Below are positions 1 to 7,379 of a stretch of 11,456 nucleotides of DNA, piece after piece. The notes under the pieces were generated by a model. It saw only the letters and a program-made list of their open reading frames with translations. It did no database searches and was not told where the DNA came from. The first letter of the stretch is position 1. Every line of letters starts with the position of its first letter. Location of the stretch: contig CAJJUC010000074.1 of assembly GCA_905195005.1 (NCBI GenBank), positions 1 through 11,456 of the forward strand, given 5' to 3'. Made by a program: the position numbers and the translations under genes. Origin of the DNA: an uncultured Eubacteriales bacterium. Lineage in GTDB: Bacteria > Bacillota > Clostridia > UMGS1883.

Positions 1-113
1 TAAACTTAAAGAACGGCGTTCAAAACCAATACTTCCTTATCGGGTTGTGACTTTTAACGTCCTCATTTTTTGAAAAATATTTTGCCCTATCGTAAAAAAT
101 GTCAAATTAACAG
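1..113. other. Upstream intergenic region, no gene seen
   Basis: This AT-rich stretch ahead of the first promoter shows no coding region on either strand that I can support. It contains an 11-base palindrome at 11-21 (GAACGGCGTTC), an A/T-only inverted repeat at 65-78 (arms ATTTTT and AAAAAT), and an imperfect palindrome at 100-112 directly beside the -35 element. None forms a GC-rich stem followed by a T-run, so no terminator for an upstream gene is called. There is no room or signature for a T-box leader. The upstream gene, if any, lies outside the window. Confidence 0.5.
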
Positions 114-142
114 TTGTTTTTTTTCTGAATATAATATATAAT
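114..142 (+). promoter_or_regulatory. Sigma-A-type promoter for cysE and downstream genes
   Basis: A -35-like TTGTTT at 114-119 is followed, after exactly 17 bases, by a perfect -10 TATAAT at 137-142. A second TATAAT at 130-135 lacks a partner -35 at proper spacing. An initiation point about seven bases downstream would fall near G149. That leaves a leader of fewer than 20 bases before the cysE start, too short for a riboswitch or T-box. A/T tracts upstream could act as an UP element. This is the only convincing promoter I find outside coding sequence, so it may drive a long part of the gene run. The call rests on consensus match only. Confidence 0.65.
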
Positions 143-151
143 ACAATAGTT

Positions 152-160
152 AAGGAAGTG
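152..160 (+). promoter_or_regulatory. Ribosome binding site that decides the cysE start
   Basis: AAGGAAGTG at 152-160 matches eight of nine bases of the anti-16S complement AAGGAGGTG. The only conventional start codon nearby, GTG at 158-160, is part of this element and so could not be read with normal spacing. The in-frame codon at a proper distance, about eight bases past the purine core, is ATA at 167-169. This is also where family members usually begin (Met-Phe-Lys-Arg). Confidence 0.55.
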
Positions 161-832
161 GTTGTTATATTCAAAAGAACAATTTACGATATAAATTCAA
201 TTCTTGACCGTGACCCGGCGGCGCGCAACGCGCTTGAGGTCTTTTTGCTCTATCCCGGGTTTCACGCGGTTCTGATGCACCGCTTTGCGCACATGCTTTA
301 TGTGCACGGGCTTCGGTTTTTGCCGAGGTTCATTTCCCAGCTTTCGCGTTTTTTCACAAAGATTGAAATTCACCCCGGCGCTGAAATCGGCAGGGGGCTT
401 TTGATTGACCACGGCTGCGGAGTTGTTATCGGCGAAACAACGGTTGTCGGCGATGACTGCACGATATATCAGGGCGCAACGCTCGGCGGCACGGGAAAGG
501 AAACGGGCAAGCGGCATCCGACGCTCGGCAACAATGTTATGGTCGGCGCGGGGGCAAAGGTGCTCGGCCCGATTAAAATCGGCGATAATTCGAAAATTGC
601 GGCAAATGCCGTTGTTCTGCACAATGTTATGCCGGACAGCACCTGCGTGGGCGTTCCGGCAAGGGTTGTGCGGCGCAGCGGGAAGCGCATTTGCGACCTT
701 GATCAGGTGCATATGCCCGACCCCGTAAGTCAGGAGCTTTGCCGCATGAGCGCGAAAATAGATAAGCTCACGCTTGAGCTTCAGAGAATCAGAGAAGAAA
801 AAACAGCTCCGAATGAAAGGAATGACTGCTGA
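158..832 (+). CDS. cysE: Serine O-acetyltransferase
   Basis: This enzyme transfers acetyl from acetyl-CoA to L-serine, giving O-acetylserine, the carbon skeleton for cysteine synthesis in the cytoplasm. The reading frame gives 224 residues from GTG158. It has a helical N-terminal part (about 1-68), then a left-handed beta-helix of hexapeptide repeats (about 70-170) with the family hallmarks DHGCGVVIGETT (Asp84, His85), QGATLGGTGKETGKRHPTLG and a GVPARVV end motif. A short charged, probably helical tail follows. The length fits the short bacterial/Clostridial CysE type. The start is doubtful: GTG158 lies inside the Shine-Dalgarno sequence, and ATA167 (221 residues) fits both spacing and family N-termini better. 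Its stop overlaps the cysS start by one base (TGATG), so the two are very likely co-translated, linking cysteine supply with cysteine charging. The family call is firm; the start is not. Confidence 0.93.
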   Translation: MVVIFKRTIYDINSILDRDPAARNALEVFLLYPGFHAVLMHRFAHMLYVHGLRFLPRFISQLSRFFTKIEIHPGAEIGRGLLIDHGCGVVIGETTVVGDDCTIYQGATLGGTGKETGKRHPTLGNNVMVGAGAKVLGPIKIGDNSKIAANAVVLHNVMPDSTCVGVPARVVRRSGKRICDLDQVHMPDPVSQELCRMSAKIDKLTLELQRIREEKTAPNERNDC

Positions 833-2220
833 TGAAACTTTATAATACCATGACAAGGCAAAAGGAAGAATTTAAGCCGATAACACCGGGCGAGGTGAAA
901 ATGTATTCCTGCGGCCCGACGGTTTATAACTACTTCCACTTGGGAAATGCGCGCCCGTTTATCGTGTTCGACTGCCTGCGCTGCTTCCTTGAATATATGG
1001 GTTACAAGGTGAAATTTGTTCAGAATTTTACCGATGTTGACGACAAGCTCATCAATAAAGCGCGTGAGGAGCATTGCACTGTCGGCGAAATTGCCGATAA
1101 ATATATTAAGGAATACTTTGTTGACGCAAAGGGGCTCGGAATAAAAGAAGCTTCGGTTCATCCGCGCGCAACGGAGAATATTGACGCGATTATCGAAACC
1201 GTTAAAACGCTTATCGGCAAGGGGCACGCGTACGAGGTTGACGGGGACGTTTATTTCTCCGTGGAAAGCTTCCCGGAGTACGGAAAGCTGAGCCATCAGC
1301 CACTGGAGGATTTGGAATCCGGAGTGCGCAAGGAGCTTGACGACAAAAAGCGCCACCCCATGGATTTTGCCCTTTGGAAAAAACGCAAAACAGAGGATGA
1401 AATCGGCTGGGAAAGCCCGTGGGGCATCGGCAGACCGGGCTGGCACATCGAGTGCACGGCGATGGTAAACCGCTATCTCGGTAAAACAATTGACATTCAC
1501 AGCGGCGGCTTTGACCTTATTTTTCCGCACCATGAAAACGAAATCGCGCAGAGTGTTTGCGCGAATGACGCACCGTTTGCTCATTACTGGCTGCACAACG
1601 GCTTTATAAATGTGAATAACGAAAAAATGTCGAAATCGCTCGGAAATTTCTTCACCGTGCGCGACATTGCCGCAAAATACGATTATGAGGTTATCCGCTT
1701 TTTCATGCTCTCGGCGCATTACAGAAGCCCGATTAACTTCTGCGACGAGCTTATGGACGCGGCAAAGAGCGGACTTGAAAGAATATATAACTGCCTGGAT
1801 AACATTGATTTTGCAGTTGAAAAGGCAGCGGAGGGCGATGCTTCGGACGATTTCAAGGCTGCAGTGAAGGCTCTGCACGACAAGTTCATTGCTGCAATGG
1901 AGGACGATCTTAACACGGCGGACGCCATTTCGGCAATATTCGAGCTTGTGAAATTCGCAAACACGCACATGGACGCAAACCGCGAGGAGCTGGAATATGT
2001 CAAAAAAGAAATTTTGGAGCTTGGCGGTGTGCTCGGACTTTTAAAGCGGCAGCGCGGAAAATCGCTTGATGAGGAAATCGAGGCGCTTATCGCACAGCGC
2101 ACCCGTGCAAGAAAGGAAAAGAACTGGGCGCTTGCCGACAAAATCCGCGATGAGCTCAAGGAAAGAAAAATTATTCTTGAGGACACGCCGGACGGCGTTA
2201 AGTGGAAAATTGAACAGTAA
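832..2220 (+). CDS. cysS: Cysteine--tRNA ligase
   Basis: This class I aminoacyl-tRNA synthetase activates cysteine with ATP and charges tRNA-Cys. The 462-residue product shows the HIGH-type signature HLGN (36-39), the KMSKS loop (265-269), and the expected zinc ligands Cys27 (YSCGPTVY), Cys208 (HIECTAM), His233 and Glu237 (in FPHHENE), one residue off the E. coli numbering. The C-terminal helical DALR-like and tRNA-binding part (about 300-462) is present, and the length matches the family. The ATG is preceded by AAAGG at 816-820 inside the end of cysE. The next gene, mrnC, follows 11 bases later. A cysE-cysS-mrnC order is known from Bacillus and other Firmicutes. No damage is seen. Confidence 0.98.
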   Translation: MKLYNTMTRQKEEFKPITPGEVKMYSCGPTVYNYFHLGNARPFIVFDCLRCFLEYMGYKVKFVQNFTDVDDKLINKAREEHCTVGEIADKYIKEYFVDAKGLGIKEASVHPRATENIDAIIETVKTLIGKGHAYEVDGDVYFSVESFPEYGKLSHQPLEDLESGVRKELDDKKRHPMDFALWKKRKTEDEIGWESPWGIGRPGWHIECTAMVNRYLGKTIDIHSGGFDLIFPHHENEIAQSVCANDAPFAHYWLHNGFINVNNEKMSKSLGNFFTVRDIAAKYDYEVIRFFMLSAHYRSPINFCDELMDAAKSGLERIYNCLDNIDFAVEKAAEGDASDDFKAAVKALHDKFIAAMEDDLNTADAISAIFELVKFANTHMDANREELEYVKKEILELGGVLGLLKRQRGKSLDEEIEALIAQRTRARKEKNWALADKIRDELKERKIILEDTPDGVKWKIEQ

Positions 2221-2231
2221 GAGGTAGATAT

Positions 2232-2630
2232 ATGTTATTTTCGGATAAAAAGCTTGATCCGCACGCATATAATCCGCTTGCGCTCGCCTATATCGGCGAC
2301 ACGGTGTACGATTTGTTTATCAGAACAAAGGTGCTTGAGCAGGGAAACCGCCATGTCACGCAGATGCATAAAACGGCGGTTTCCTTTGTGAACGCGCATT
2401 CGCAGTGCGTGAGCATCCGCGCAATTGAGGATATTTTAACGGAGGAGGAGCTGCGCGTTCTGAAATGGGGGCGCAACGCCAAAAGCAACACCGTGCCGAA
2501 AAATGCCGATGTTGCGGACTACAGAATGGCAACGGGGTTTGAAACGCTGCTCGGATTTCTTTATCTTTCGGACAGGACGGACAGGCTTGAAACGATTATG
2601 AATGCGGCATATACGGAGATTATCAAATAA
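2232..2630 (+). CDS. mrnC: Mini-ribonuclease III (23S rRNA maturation)
   Basis: Mini-III is a dimeric RNase III-type endonuclease without a double-stranded RNA-binding domain. In Bacillus it trims both ends of precursor 23S rRNA. The 132-residue protein is one catalytic domain. The sequence PLALAYIGDTVYDLFIR carries the expected catalytic Asp23, RNAKSNTVPKNADVADYR is the typical central block, and TGFETLLGFLYL carries Glu104, the second catalytic acid. Length and motif order fit the family. GAGGT at 2221-2225 gives a well-spaced ribosome site for ATG2232. Its position after cysS is the conserved Firmicute arrangement. The rRNA methyltransferase gene rlmB, which often follows in Bacillus, is replaced here by transketolase genes. 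Confidence 0.95.
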   Translation: MLFSDKKLDPHAYNPLALAYIGDTVYDLFIRTKVLEQGNRHVTQMHKTAVSFVNAHSQCVSIRAIEDILTEEELRVLKWGRNAKSNTVPKNADVADYRMATGFETLLGFLYLSDRTDRLETIMNAAYTEIIK

Positions 2631-2645
2631 TTTAGGAGTGATACG

Positions 2646-3476
2646 ATGGATAACACAACGGCAATTCATGCTTACAAGGCAAGAAAACACGCGCTGACGG
2701 GGATTTACAACGCTCAGTCGGGTCATCCGGGCGGAAGCCTTTCAATCGCCGATATTCTGGCGGTTCTGTATTTCGAGGAAATGAATATCGACCCCGAAAA
2801 TCCGAAAATGGCTGACCGCGACAGATTCGTTCTGTCAAAGGGGCATTGCGCGCCCGCGCTGTACGGAATACTTGCCGAGCGAGGATATTTCCCTGCCGAA
2901 AAATGCGCGGAGCTGAGAAAGACCGACAGCAACATGCAGGGACATCCCGACATGAAGAGTATTCCCGGGGTGGATATGTCCACAGGCTCGCTCGGTCAGG
3001 GCATTTCGGCGGCTGCCGGAATGGCGCTTTCAGCAAAGCTGGATAATAAGAATTTCCGCGTGTATGCAGCTCTCGGCGACGGAGAAATAGAGGAGGGGCA
3101 GGTTTGGGAGGCGGCAATGTTCGCCGCGCACTACAAGCTGGACAACCTGACCGCTTTTCTCGATTACAACGGCTTGCAGATTGACGGCAAAACCTCTGAG
3201 GTTATGAACTCCGATCCGCTTGATGAAAAATTCCGCGCTTTTAACTGGCATGTTATTAATATTGACGCGCACGATTACGACGCAATCCGCGCTGCGCTTA
3301 AGGAAGCAAGGGAAACCAAGGGCAAGCCCACAATGATTATTGCGAAAAGCATTAAGGGCAAGGGCGTTTCATATATGGAAAATCAGGCAAAATGGCACGG
3401 CAGCGCACCGAACACGGAGCAGTACGAGCAGGCAATCCGCGAGCTTGACGAAGCGATTGCGGCGCTTGAGCATTAA
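2646..3476 (+). CDS. Transketolase, N-terminal (ThDP-binding) subunit
   Basis: This is one half of a split transketolase, which moves two-carbon ketol units between sugar phosphates in the non-oxidative pentose phosphate pathway. The 276 residues cover the pyrophosphate-binding domain: SGHPGGSLS (25-33) with its conserved His27, SKGHCAPALYG (64-74), GSLGQGISAAAGMA (114-127), and the thiamine diphosphate motif running from GDGEIEEGQ (144-152) to YNG (174-176), which binds Mg2+ and the diphosphate. The pyrimidine-binding domain is missing because it is encoded by the next gene. Split transketolases are common in Clostridia and archaea, so this is not a truncation. AGGAG at 2634-2638 lies seven bases before the ATG. 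The gap to the partner gene is 20 bases, consistent with stoichiometric synthesis of the two subunits. Confidence 0.96.
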   Translation: MDNTTAIHAYKARKHALTGIYNAQSGHPGGSLSIADILAVLYFEEMNIDPENPKMADRDRFVLSKGHCAPALYGILAERGYFPAEKCAELRKTDSNMQGHPDMKSIPGVDMSTGSLGQGISAAAGMALSAKLDNKNFRVYAALGDGEIEEGQVWEAAMFAAHYKLDNLTAFLDYNGLQIDGKTSEVMNSDPLDEKFRAFNWHVINIDAHDYDAIRAALKEARETKGKPTMIIAKSIKGKGVSYMENQAKWHGSAPNTEQYEQAIRELDEAIAALEH

Positions 3477-3496
3477 GCGGAAGGGAGAACGGAAAA

Positions 3497-4447
3497 ATGG
3501 CAATAGGTGATAAAAAAGCAACGCGCGAAAGCTACGGAACGGCGCTTGCGCAGCTCGGCGATAAATACGACATTGTGGTTATGGACGCCGATTTGTCCAA
3601 ATCCACAAAAACAGAAATGTTTAAAAAGAAATTCCCCGAAAGATTCATCAACACAGGAATTGCAGAGGGGAACATGATGGCTGTTGCGGCAGGAATCGCA
3701 TCGACCGGGAAAACCGTTTTCGCAAGCTCGTTTGCAATGTTTGCGGCAGGCAGAGCCTTTGAACAGATCAGAAATTCAATCTGCTATCCGCATCTTAACG
3801 TGAAAATCGGCGCAACTCATGCAGGCATTTCAGTCGGTGAGGACGGCGCAACGCATCAGTGCCTTGAGGACATTGGCATAATGCGCACGCTTCCGGGAAT
3901 GGTTATCATCAATCCTGCCGACCATGTTGAGGCAATGGCAGCCGTTGAAGCGGCAATCAAGCACGACGGCCCGGTATATCTGCGCTTCGGCAGACTTGCG
4001 GTGCCGCAGATTTTCGACGAAAATACATACCGCTTTGAGCTCGGAAAGGGCGTTTGGCTGGCGGACGGAACTGACGCAACAATCGTTGCAACGGGGCTTA
4101 TGATTCCCTATGCGCTCGAAGCGCGCGGGCTTCTCAAAAACGATGGGATAAACGCCGCCGTTGTGAATATTCACACAATCAAGCCGATTGACCGCGAAAT
4201 CATTGCGGAAGCAGCAAGAAAAACCGGCGCAATCGTGACGGCGGAGGAGCATAATATCATGGGCGGTCTCGGCAGCGCCGTTGCAGAGGTTCTGTGCGAA
4301 ATATGCCCCGTGCCGATGCGGCGCATAGGCACACAGGACGTTTTCGGAAGAAGCGGCAAGCCGGCGGAGCTTCTGAAGCTTTATCATATGACGGCTGAAG
4401 ATATTGCCGAAAGCGTTAAAAAAGTTATTGAAATGAAGCAGGGATAA
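3497..4447 (+). CDS. Transketolase, C-terminal (pyrimidine-binding) subunit
   Basis: This is the partner half of the split transketolase. The 316-residue protein begins with the pyrimidine-binding domain: DADLSKST (30-37), GIAEGNMMAVAAGIA (54-68) containing Glu57, which corresponds to the catalytic glutamate that protonates the ThDP aminopyrimidine, and ATHAGISVGEDGATHQ (106-121). The C-terminal transketolase domain follows from about residue 185 (DGTDATIVATGLM). The active site forms at the interface with the upstream gene product. AAGGGAG at 3481-3487 precedes ATG3497 by nine bases. A related reading as 1-deoxyxylulose-5-phosphate synthase is excluded by the split architecture and the transketolase-type N subunit. 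Only five bases separate it from pcrA. Confidence 0.96.
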   Translation: MAIGDKKATRESYGTALAQLGDKYDIVVMDADLSKSTKTEMFKKKFPERFINTGIAEGNMMAVAAGIASTGKTVFASSFAMFAAGRAFEQIRNSICYPHLNVKIGATHAGISVGEDGATHQCLEDIGIMRTLPGMVIINPADHVEAMAAVEAAIKHDGPVYLRFGRLAVPQIFDENTYRFELGKGVWLADGTDATIVATGLMIPYALEARGLLKNDGINAAVVNIHTIKPIDREIIAEAARKTGAIVTAEEHNIMGGLGSAVAEVLCEICPVPMRRIGTQDVFGRSGKPAELLKLYHMTAEDIAESVKKVIEMKQG

Positions 4448-4452
4448 TCCTA

Positions 4453-6633
4453 ATGAATGAGCTTTTGAATCAGTTAAACGATATGCAGCGCGCCGCAGCC
4501 GAAAAGGTTGACGGCCCGCTGCTTGTGCTTGCCGGGGCAGGCAGCGGAAAAACGCGCGTTCTGACCTACAGAATCGCGCACATGATTTACGAAAAAAATA
4601 TCGCCCCGTGGAACATACTGGCAATCACATTTACGAATAAGGCGGCTGCCGAAATGGCGCGCCGCGTTGAAGCGCTCGTCGGAGGTGCGGCAAGGGATAT
4701 GTGGGTGCGCACCTTTCACTCAACGTGCGTTCGCATTCTCCGCCGCGATATCGATAAAATCGGTTATGACCGCAATTTTAACATTATCGATTCGGACGAT
4801 CAGAAATCACTTGTGAAGGAGTGCTTAAAAGAACTGCGCTTCGGTGACAAGGAGTTTCAGCCGCGTTCGGTTTTAAACGAGATTTCTTCCGCAAAGGACA
4901 AGCTGATGACAGCTGCCGATTATGCGGCGGAATACGGCGATGACTACAGAAAAAAGCAAATATCGCGCGTTTATGCGCTTTATCAGAGCAAGCTCCGGAA
5001 TGCAAACGACCTTGATTTTGACGATTTAATTATGCTGACGGTCCAGCTTTTCCGTGAACAGCCGGAGGTTCTTGGTTTTTACAGGAACAAATTCAGATAT
5101 ATTCTCGTTGACGAGTATCAGGACACAAACATGGCGCAGAATGAGCTTATAATGCTGCTTGCAAAGGAGCACAGGAATCTTTGCGTTGTCGGCGATGACG
5201 ACCAGAGCATTTATAAATTCCGCGGCGCAGATATATCGAATATTCTGGATTTTGAAAAAGCTTTTCCGGAAGCGGAGGTTGTGCGCCTTGAGCAGAACTA
5301 CCGTTCAACACAGAATATTCTTGACGCGGCGAATAACGTTATTAAAAACAATAACGGAAGAAAGGGCAAAAATCTTTGGACGGAGCATGGCAGCGGCGGA
5401 AAAATAACCGTTTACAAGGCATTCAGCGATTCCGATGAAGCAAGCTTTGTTGCCGACACGATGCGTGCGCTAAGCTCCGAGGGCTACAGTTACGGCGATA
5501 TGGCGGTGCTTTACCGCGCAAATTCCTCCTCACGAAGCCTTGAGGATATGTTCATGCGCAGGGCGATTCCCTACCGCGTGCTTGCGGGGCTGCGCTTTTA
5601 CGACAGGAAGGAAATCCGCGATATGATTGCATATCTGCGCCTTATAAAAAATCCGTCGGACGATATAAGCCTTAAAAGAATAATTAACACGCCGTCGCGC
5701 AAAATAGGAAAGGTGACGCTTGATTCAATCGCCGCCGCCGCTGCGCGCGACAATACAAGCATGCTCGACGCGATCGGCAGAAATCCCGGAATGTTCAGCA
5801 GCAGCGCTGCGGAATTTTACGGTTTTATCATGAAAATGCGCGCTCTTTCGGAAACAGAGCCGATTGACGAGCTTGTGAACGAGGTTTATGAGCTTTCGGG
5901 CTACCGCGCATTTCTGGAAAATGACGAAAAGGCAGACGAGCGCATGGATAACGTCGGCGAGCTTATAAGCGGCGCTGCGCACTATTGCGAAACAGCCGAA
6001 GAAGCGTCTTTTTCCGATTATATGGACAATCTTGCGCTTATAAGCGATATCGATAATTATGATGAAGAGCTTGACGCGGCCGTTCTTATGACGATTCATG
6101 CTGCAAAGGGGCTTGAATTTCCGATTGTGTTTATCTGCGGCTTTGATGACGGAATATTTCCGAACTTCATGTGCATGTATGACCCGAGCGAAATGGAGGA
6201 GGAGCGCCGCCTGTGCTATGTCGGCATAACGCGCGCGAAGGAGAGGCTGTTTCTCACCTGCGCAAAAAGCAGAATCGTGTACGGAAAGTCAACGCAGTAC
6301 CGTCCGTCACGCTTCCTGGACGAAATTCCGGAGGATGTTCTCGATGTGATTGACCCGACTCCCTCGGTGCTCGACGTTAAAATTCCGCCGCGGTTTGACG
6401 GAAGAAAGGTCCCGGAAAACTCGCTGCTTGAGGATTCGCATCCGCATATTGCACGCAAAACGCCGGGAAATGCTTTCAAGGCAGGGGATCGCGTTTTACA
6501 TAAAAAATTCGGCAGCGGTACCGTTATTTCCGCAACGCCCGTCGGTAATGACATTCACTATGAAATAGCATTTGACAGCGTGGGCACAAAAAATCTGCTG
6601 GGACTTTATGCCTCGCTTACCAAAGGTGAATGA
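4453..6633 (+). CDS. pcrA: ATP-dependent DNA helicase PcrA/UvrD
   Basis: This superfamily 1A helicase moves 3' to 5' on single-stranded DNA. The PcrA/UvrD group acts in nucleotide excision repair, in removal of recombinase filaments and at stalled RNA polymerase. The 726-residue protein carries all helicase motifs in order: Q motif region (Gln12), Walker A AGAGSGKT (27-34), TFTNKAAAEM (59-68), TFHS (87-90), Walker B VDEYQDT (219-225), GDDDQSIYKFRGAD (247-260), QNYRST (281-286), MTIHAAKGLEFP (546-557) and CYVGITRAKERL (588-599). Residues about 676-723 (from AGDRVLHKKFGSGTV) form the Tudor-like C-terminal domain that in PcrA binds RNA polymerase, so the protein is full length and of the PcrA type rather than Rep. 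Its usual Firmicute neighbour ligA is absent here. The stop overlaps the next gene region. Confidence 0.97.
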   Translation: MNELLNQLNDMQRAAAEKVDGPLLVLAGAGSGKTRVLTYRIAHMIYEKNIAPWNILAITFTNKAAAEMARRVEALVGGAARDMWVRTFHSTCVRILRRDIDKIGYDRNFNIIDSDDQKSLVKECLKELRFGDKEFQPRSVLNEISSAKDKLMTAADYAAEYGDDYRKKQISRVYALYQSKLRNANDLDFDDLIMLTVQLFREQPEVLGFYRNKFRYILVDEYQDTNMAQNELIMLLAKEHRNLCVVGDDDQSIYKFRGADISNILDFEKAFPEAEVVRLEQNYRSTQNILDAANNVIKNNNGRKGKNLWTEHGSGGKITVYKAFSDSDEASFVADTMRALSSEGYSYGDMAVLYRANSSSRSLEDMFMRRAIPYRVLAGLRFYDRKEIRDMIAYLRLIKNPSDDISLKRIINTPSRKIGKVTLDSIAAAAARDNTSMLDAIGRNPGMFSSSAAEFYGFIMKMRALSETEPIDELVNEVYELSGYRAFLENDEKADERMDNVGELISGAAHYCETAEEASFSDYMDNLALISDIDNYDEELDAAVLMTIHAAKGLEFPIVFICGFDDGIFPNFMCMYDPSEMEEERRLCYVGITRAKERLFLTCAKSRIVYGKSTQYRPSRFLDEIPEDVLDVIDPTPSVLDVKIPPRFDGRKVPENSLLEDSHPHIARKTPGNAFKAGDRVLHKKFGSGTVISATPVGNDIHYEIAFDSVGTKNLLGLYASLTKGE

Positions 6634-6635
6634 TA

Positions 6636-7379
6636 ATGTATAACAGGTTTGCTTATTTATATGACGATTTAATGAATGATGTCGACTATGAAAAATGGGT
6701 CGATTATTATTTCAAAATATTCCGACGTTACGGGCTTGAACCGAAGCTCGGGCTTGATCTCGGCTGCGGCACGGGAAATCTGACAACGCTTCTTGCAAAG
6801 CGCGGAATGGACATGACGGGCGTTGATTCCTCGGCGGACATGCTTTCGGTTGCCGGAAGAAAAAACACTGAGGGATCGATTCTGTACCTTAATCAGAATA
6901 TGACGGAATTTGAGCTTTACGGAACGGTTGATTTCATCGTATCCGGGCTTGACTGCATTAATTATGTGACCGACAAGCGCGATTTGATGAAAGTGTTCCG
7001 ACTTGCGAATAACTATCTTGAGCCGGGAGGACTGTTCATTTTTGATATTAACACGCAGCACAAGCTTGAAAATGTGCTCGGCAACAACGTTTTTATCATT
7101 GAAAGCGAAAATTGCTTCTGCTCGTGGCAGAATGAATATGACCGCCGCAGAAAAATCTGCGATTTTTACCTGACGTTTTTCTGCAACGAGGGAAAGCGCT
7201 ACAGCCGCTTTGACGAAGTTCATTCCGAGCGCGCATATTCGATTGACGAAATAACGGCAATGCTTGAAAAAGCAGGAATGAAGCTGCTGCGCGTTTATGA
7301 CGACCGCAGCTTTGACAGCCCGAAATATGACAGTGAAAGAGTGTTCTTTGTGGCACAGGAGCAGGGGAAGAAAAGATGA
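6636..7379 (+). CDS. Class I SAM-dependent methyltransferase, YqeM-like
   Basis: This is a Rossmann-fold methyltransferase of 247 residues with an unknown substrate. Motif I is LGLDLGCGTGNLT (38-50), followed by the acidic end of the second strand at GVDSSADML (62-70), whose Asp64 should bind the ribose of S-adenosylmethionine. The N-terminus MYNRFAYLYDDLMND resembles the Bacillus YqeM group. An ATG at 6630 would add two residues (Met-Ile), but the Shine-Dalgarno sequence AAAGGTGA at 6622-6629 touches that codon, while ATG6636 sits six bases after it and matches family N-termini, so 6636 is chosen. The gene starts two bases after the pcrA stop and overlaps the following flavoprotein gene by four bases (ATGA), which implies translational coupling. 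Whether the target is RNA, protein or a small molecule cannot be told from sequence. Confidence 0.85.
   Translation: MYNRFAYLYDDLMNDVDYEKWVDYYFKIFRRYGLEPKLGLDLGCGTGNLTTLLAKRGMDMTGVDSSADMLSVAGRKNTEGSILYLNQNMTEFELYGTVDFIVSGLDCINYVTDKRDLMKVFRLANNYLEPGGLFIFDINTQHKLENVLGNNVFIIESENCFCSWQNEYDRRRKICDFYLTFFCNEGKRYSRFDEVHSERAYSIDEITAMLEKAGMKLLRVYDDRSFDSPKYDSERVFFVAQEQGKKR

Noticed and set aside
11..21. GAACGGCGTTC as a possible Bacillus-type LexA (SOS) box
   Set aside because: The Firmicute SOS box has four bases between GAAC and GTTC; here there are three. The site is also over 90 bases upstream of the promoter, and the nearest gene is not an SOS gene.
65..78. Inverted repeat ATTTTT-TG-AAAAAT as a terminator
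   Set aside because: The stem is all A-T with a two-base loop and would be unstable. No T-run follows a GC stem, so it is better seen as an AT-rich tract.
781..1968. A 395-codon open frame on the minus strand
   Set aside because: It lies entirely antisense to cysS apart from the end of cysE. There is no recognisable motif or ribosome site, and its composition is typical of a shadow frame.
6570..6640. Methyltransferase start at ATG6630
   Set aside because: The Shine-Dalgarno AAAGGTGA ends at 6629, leaving no spacing for 6630. ATG6636 has normal spacing and a family-like N-terminus.
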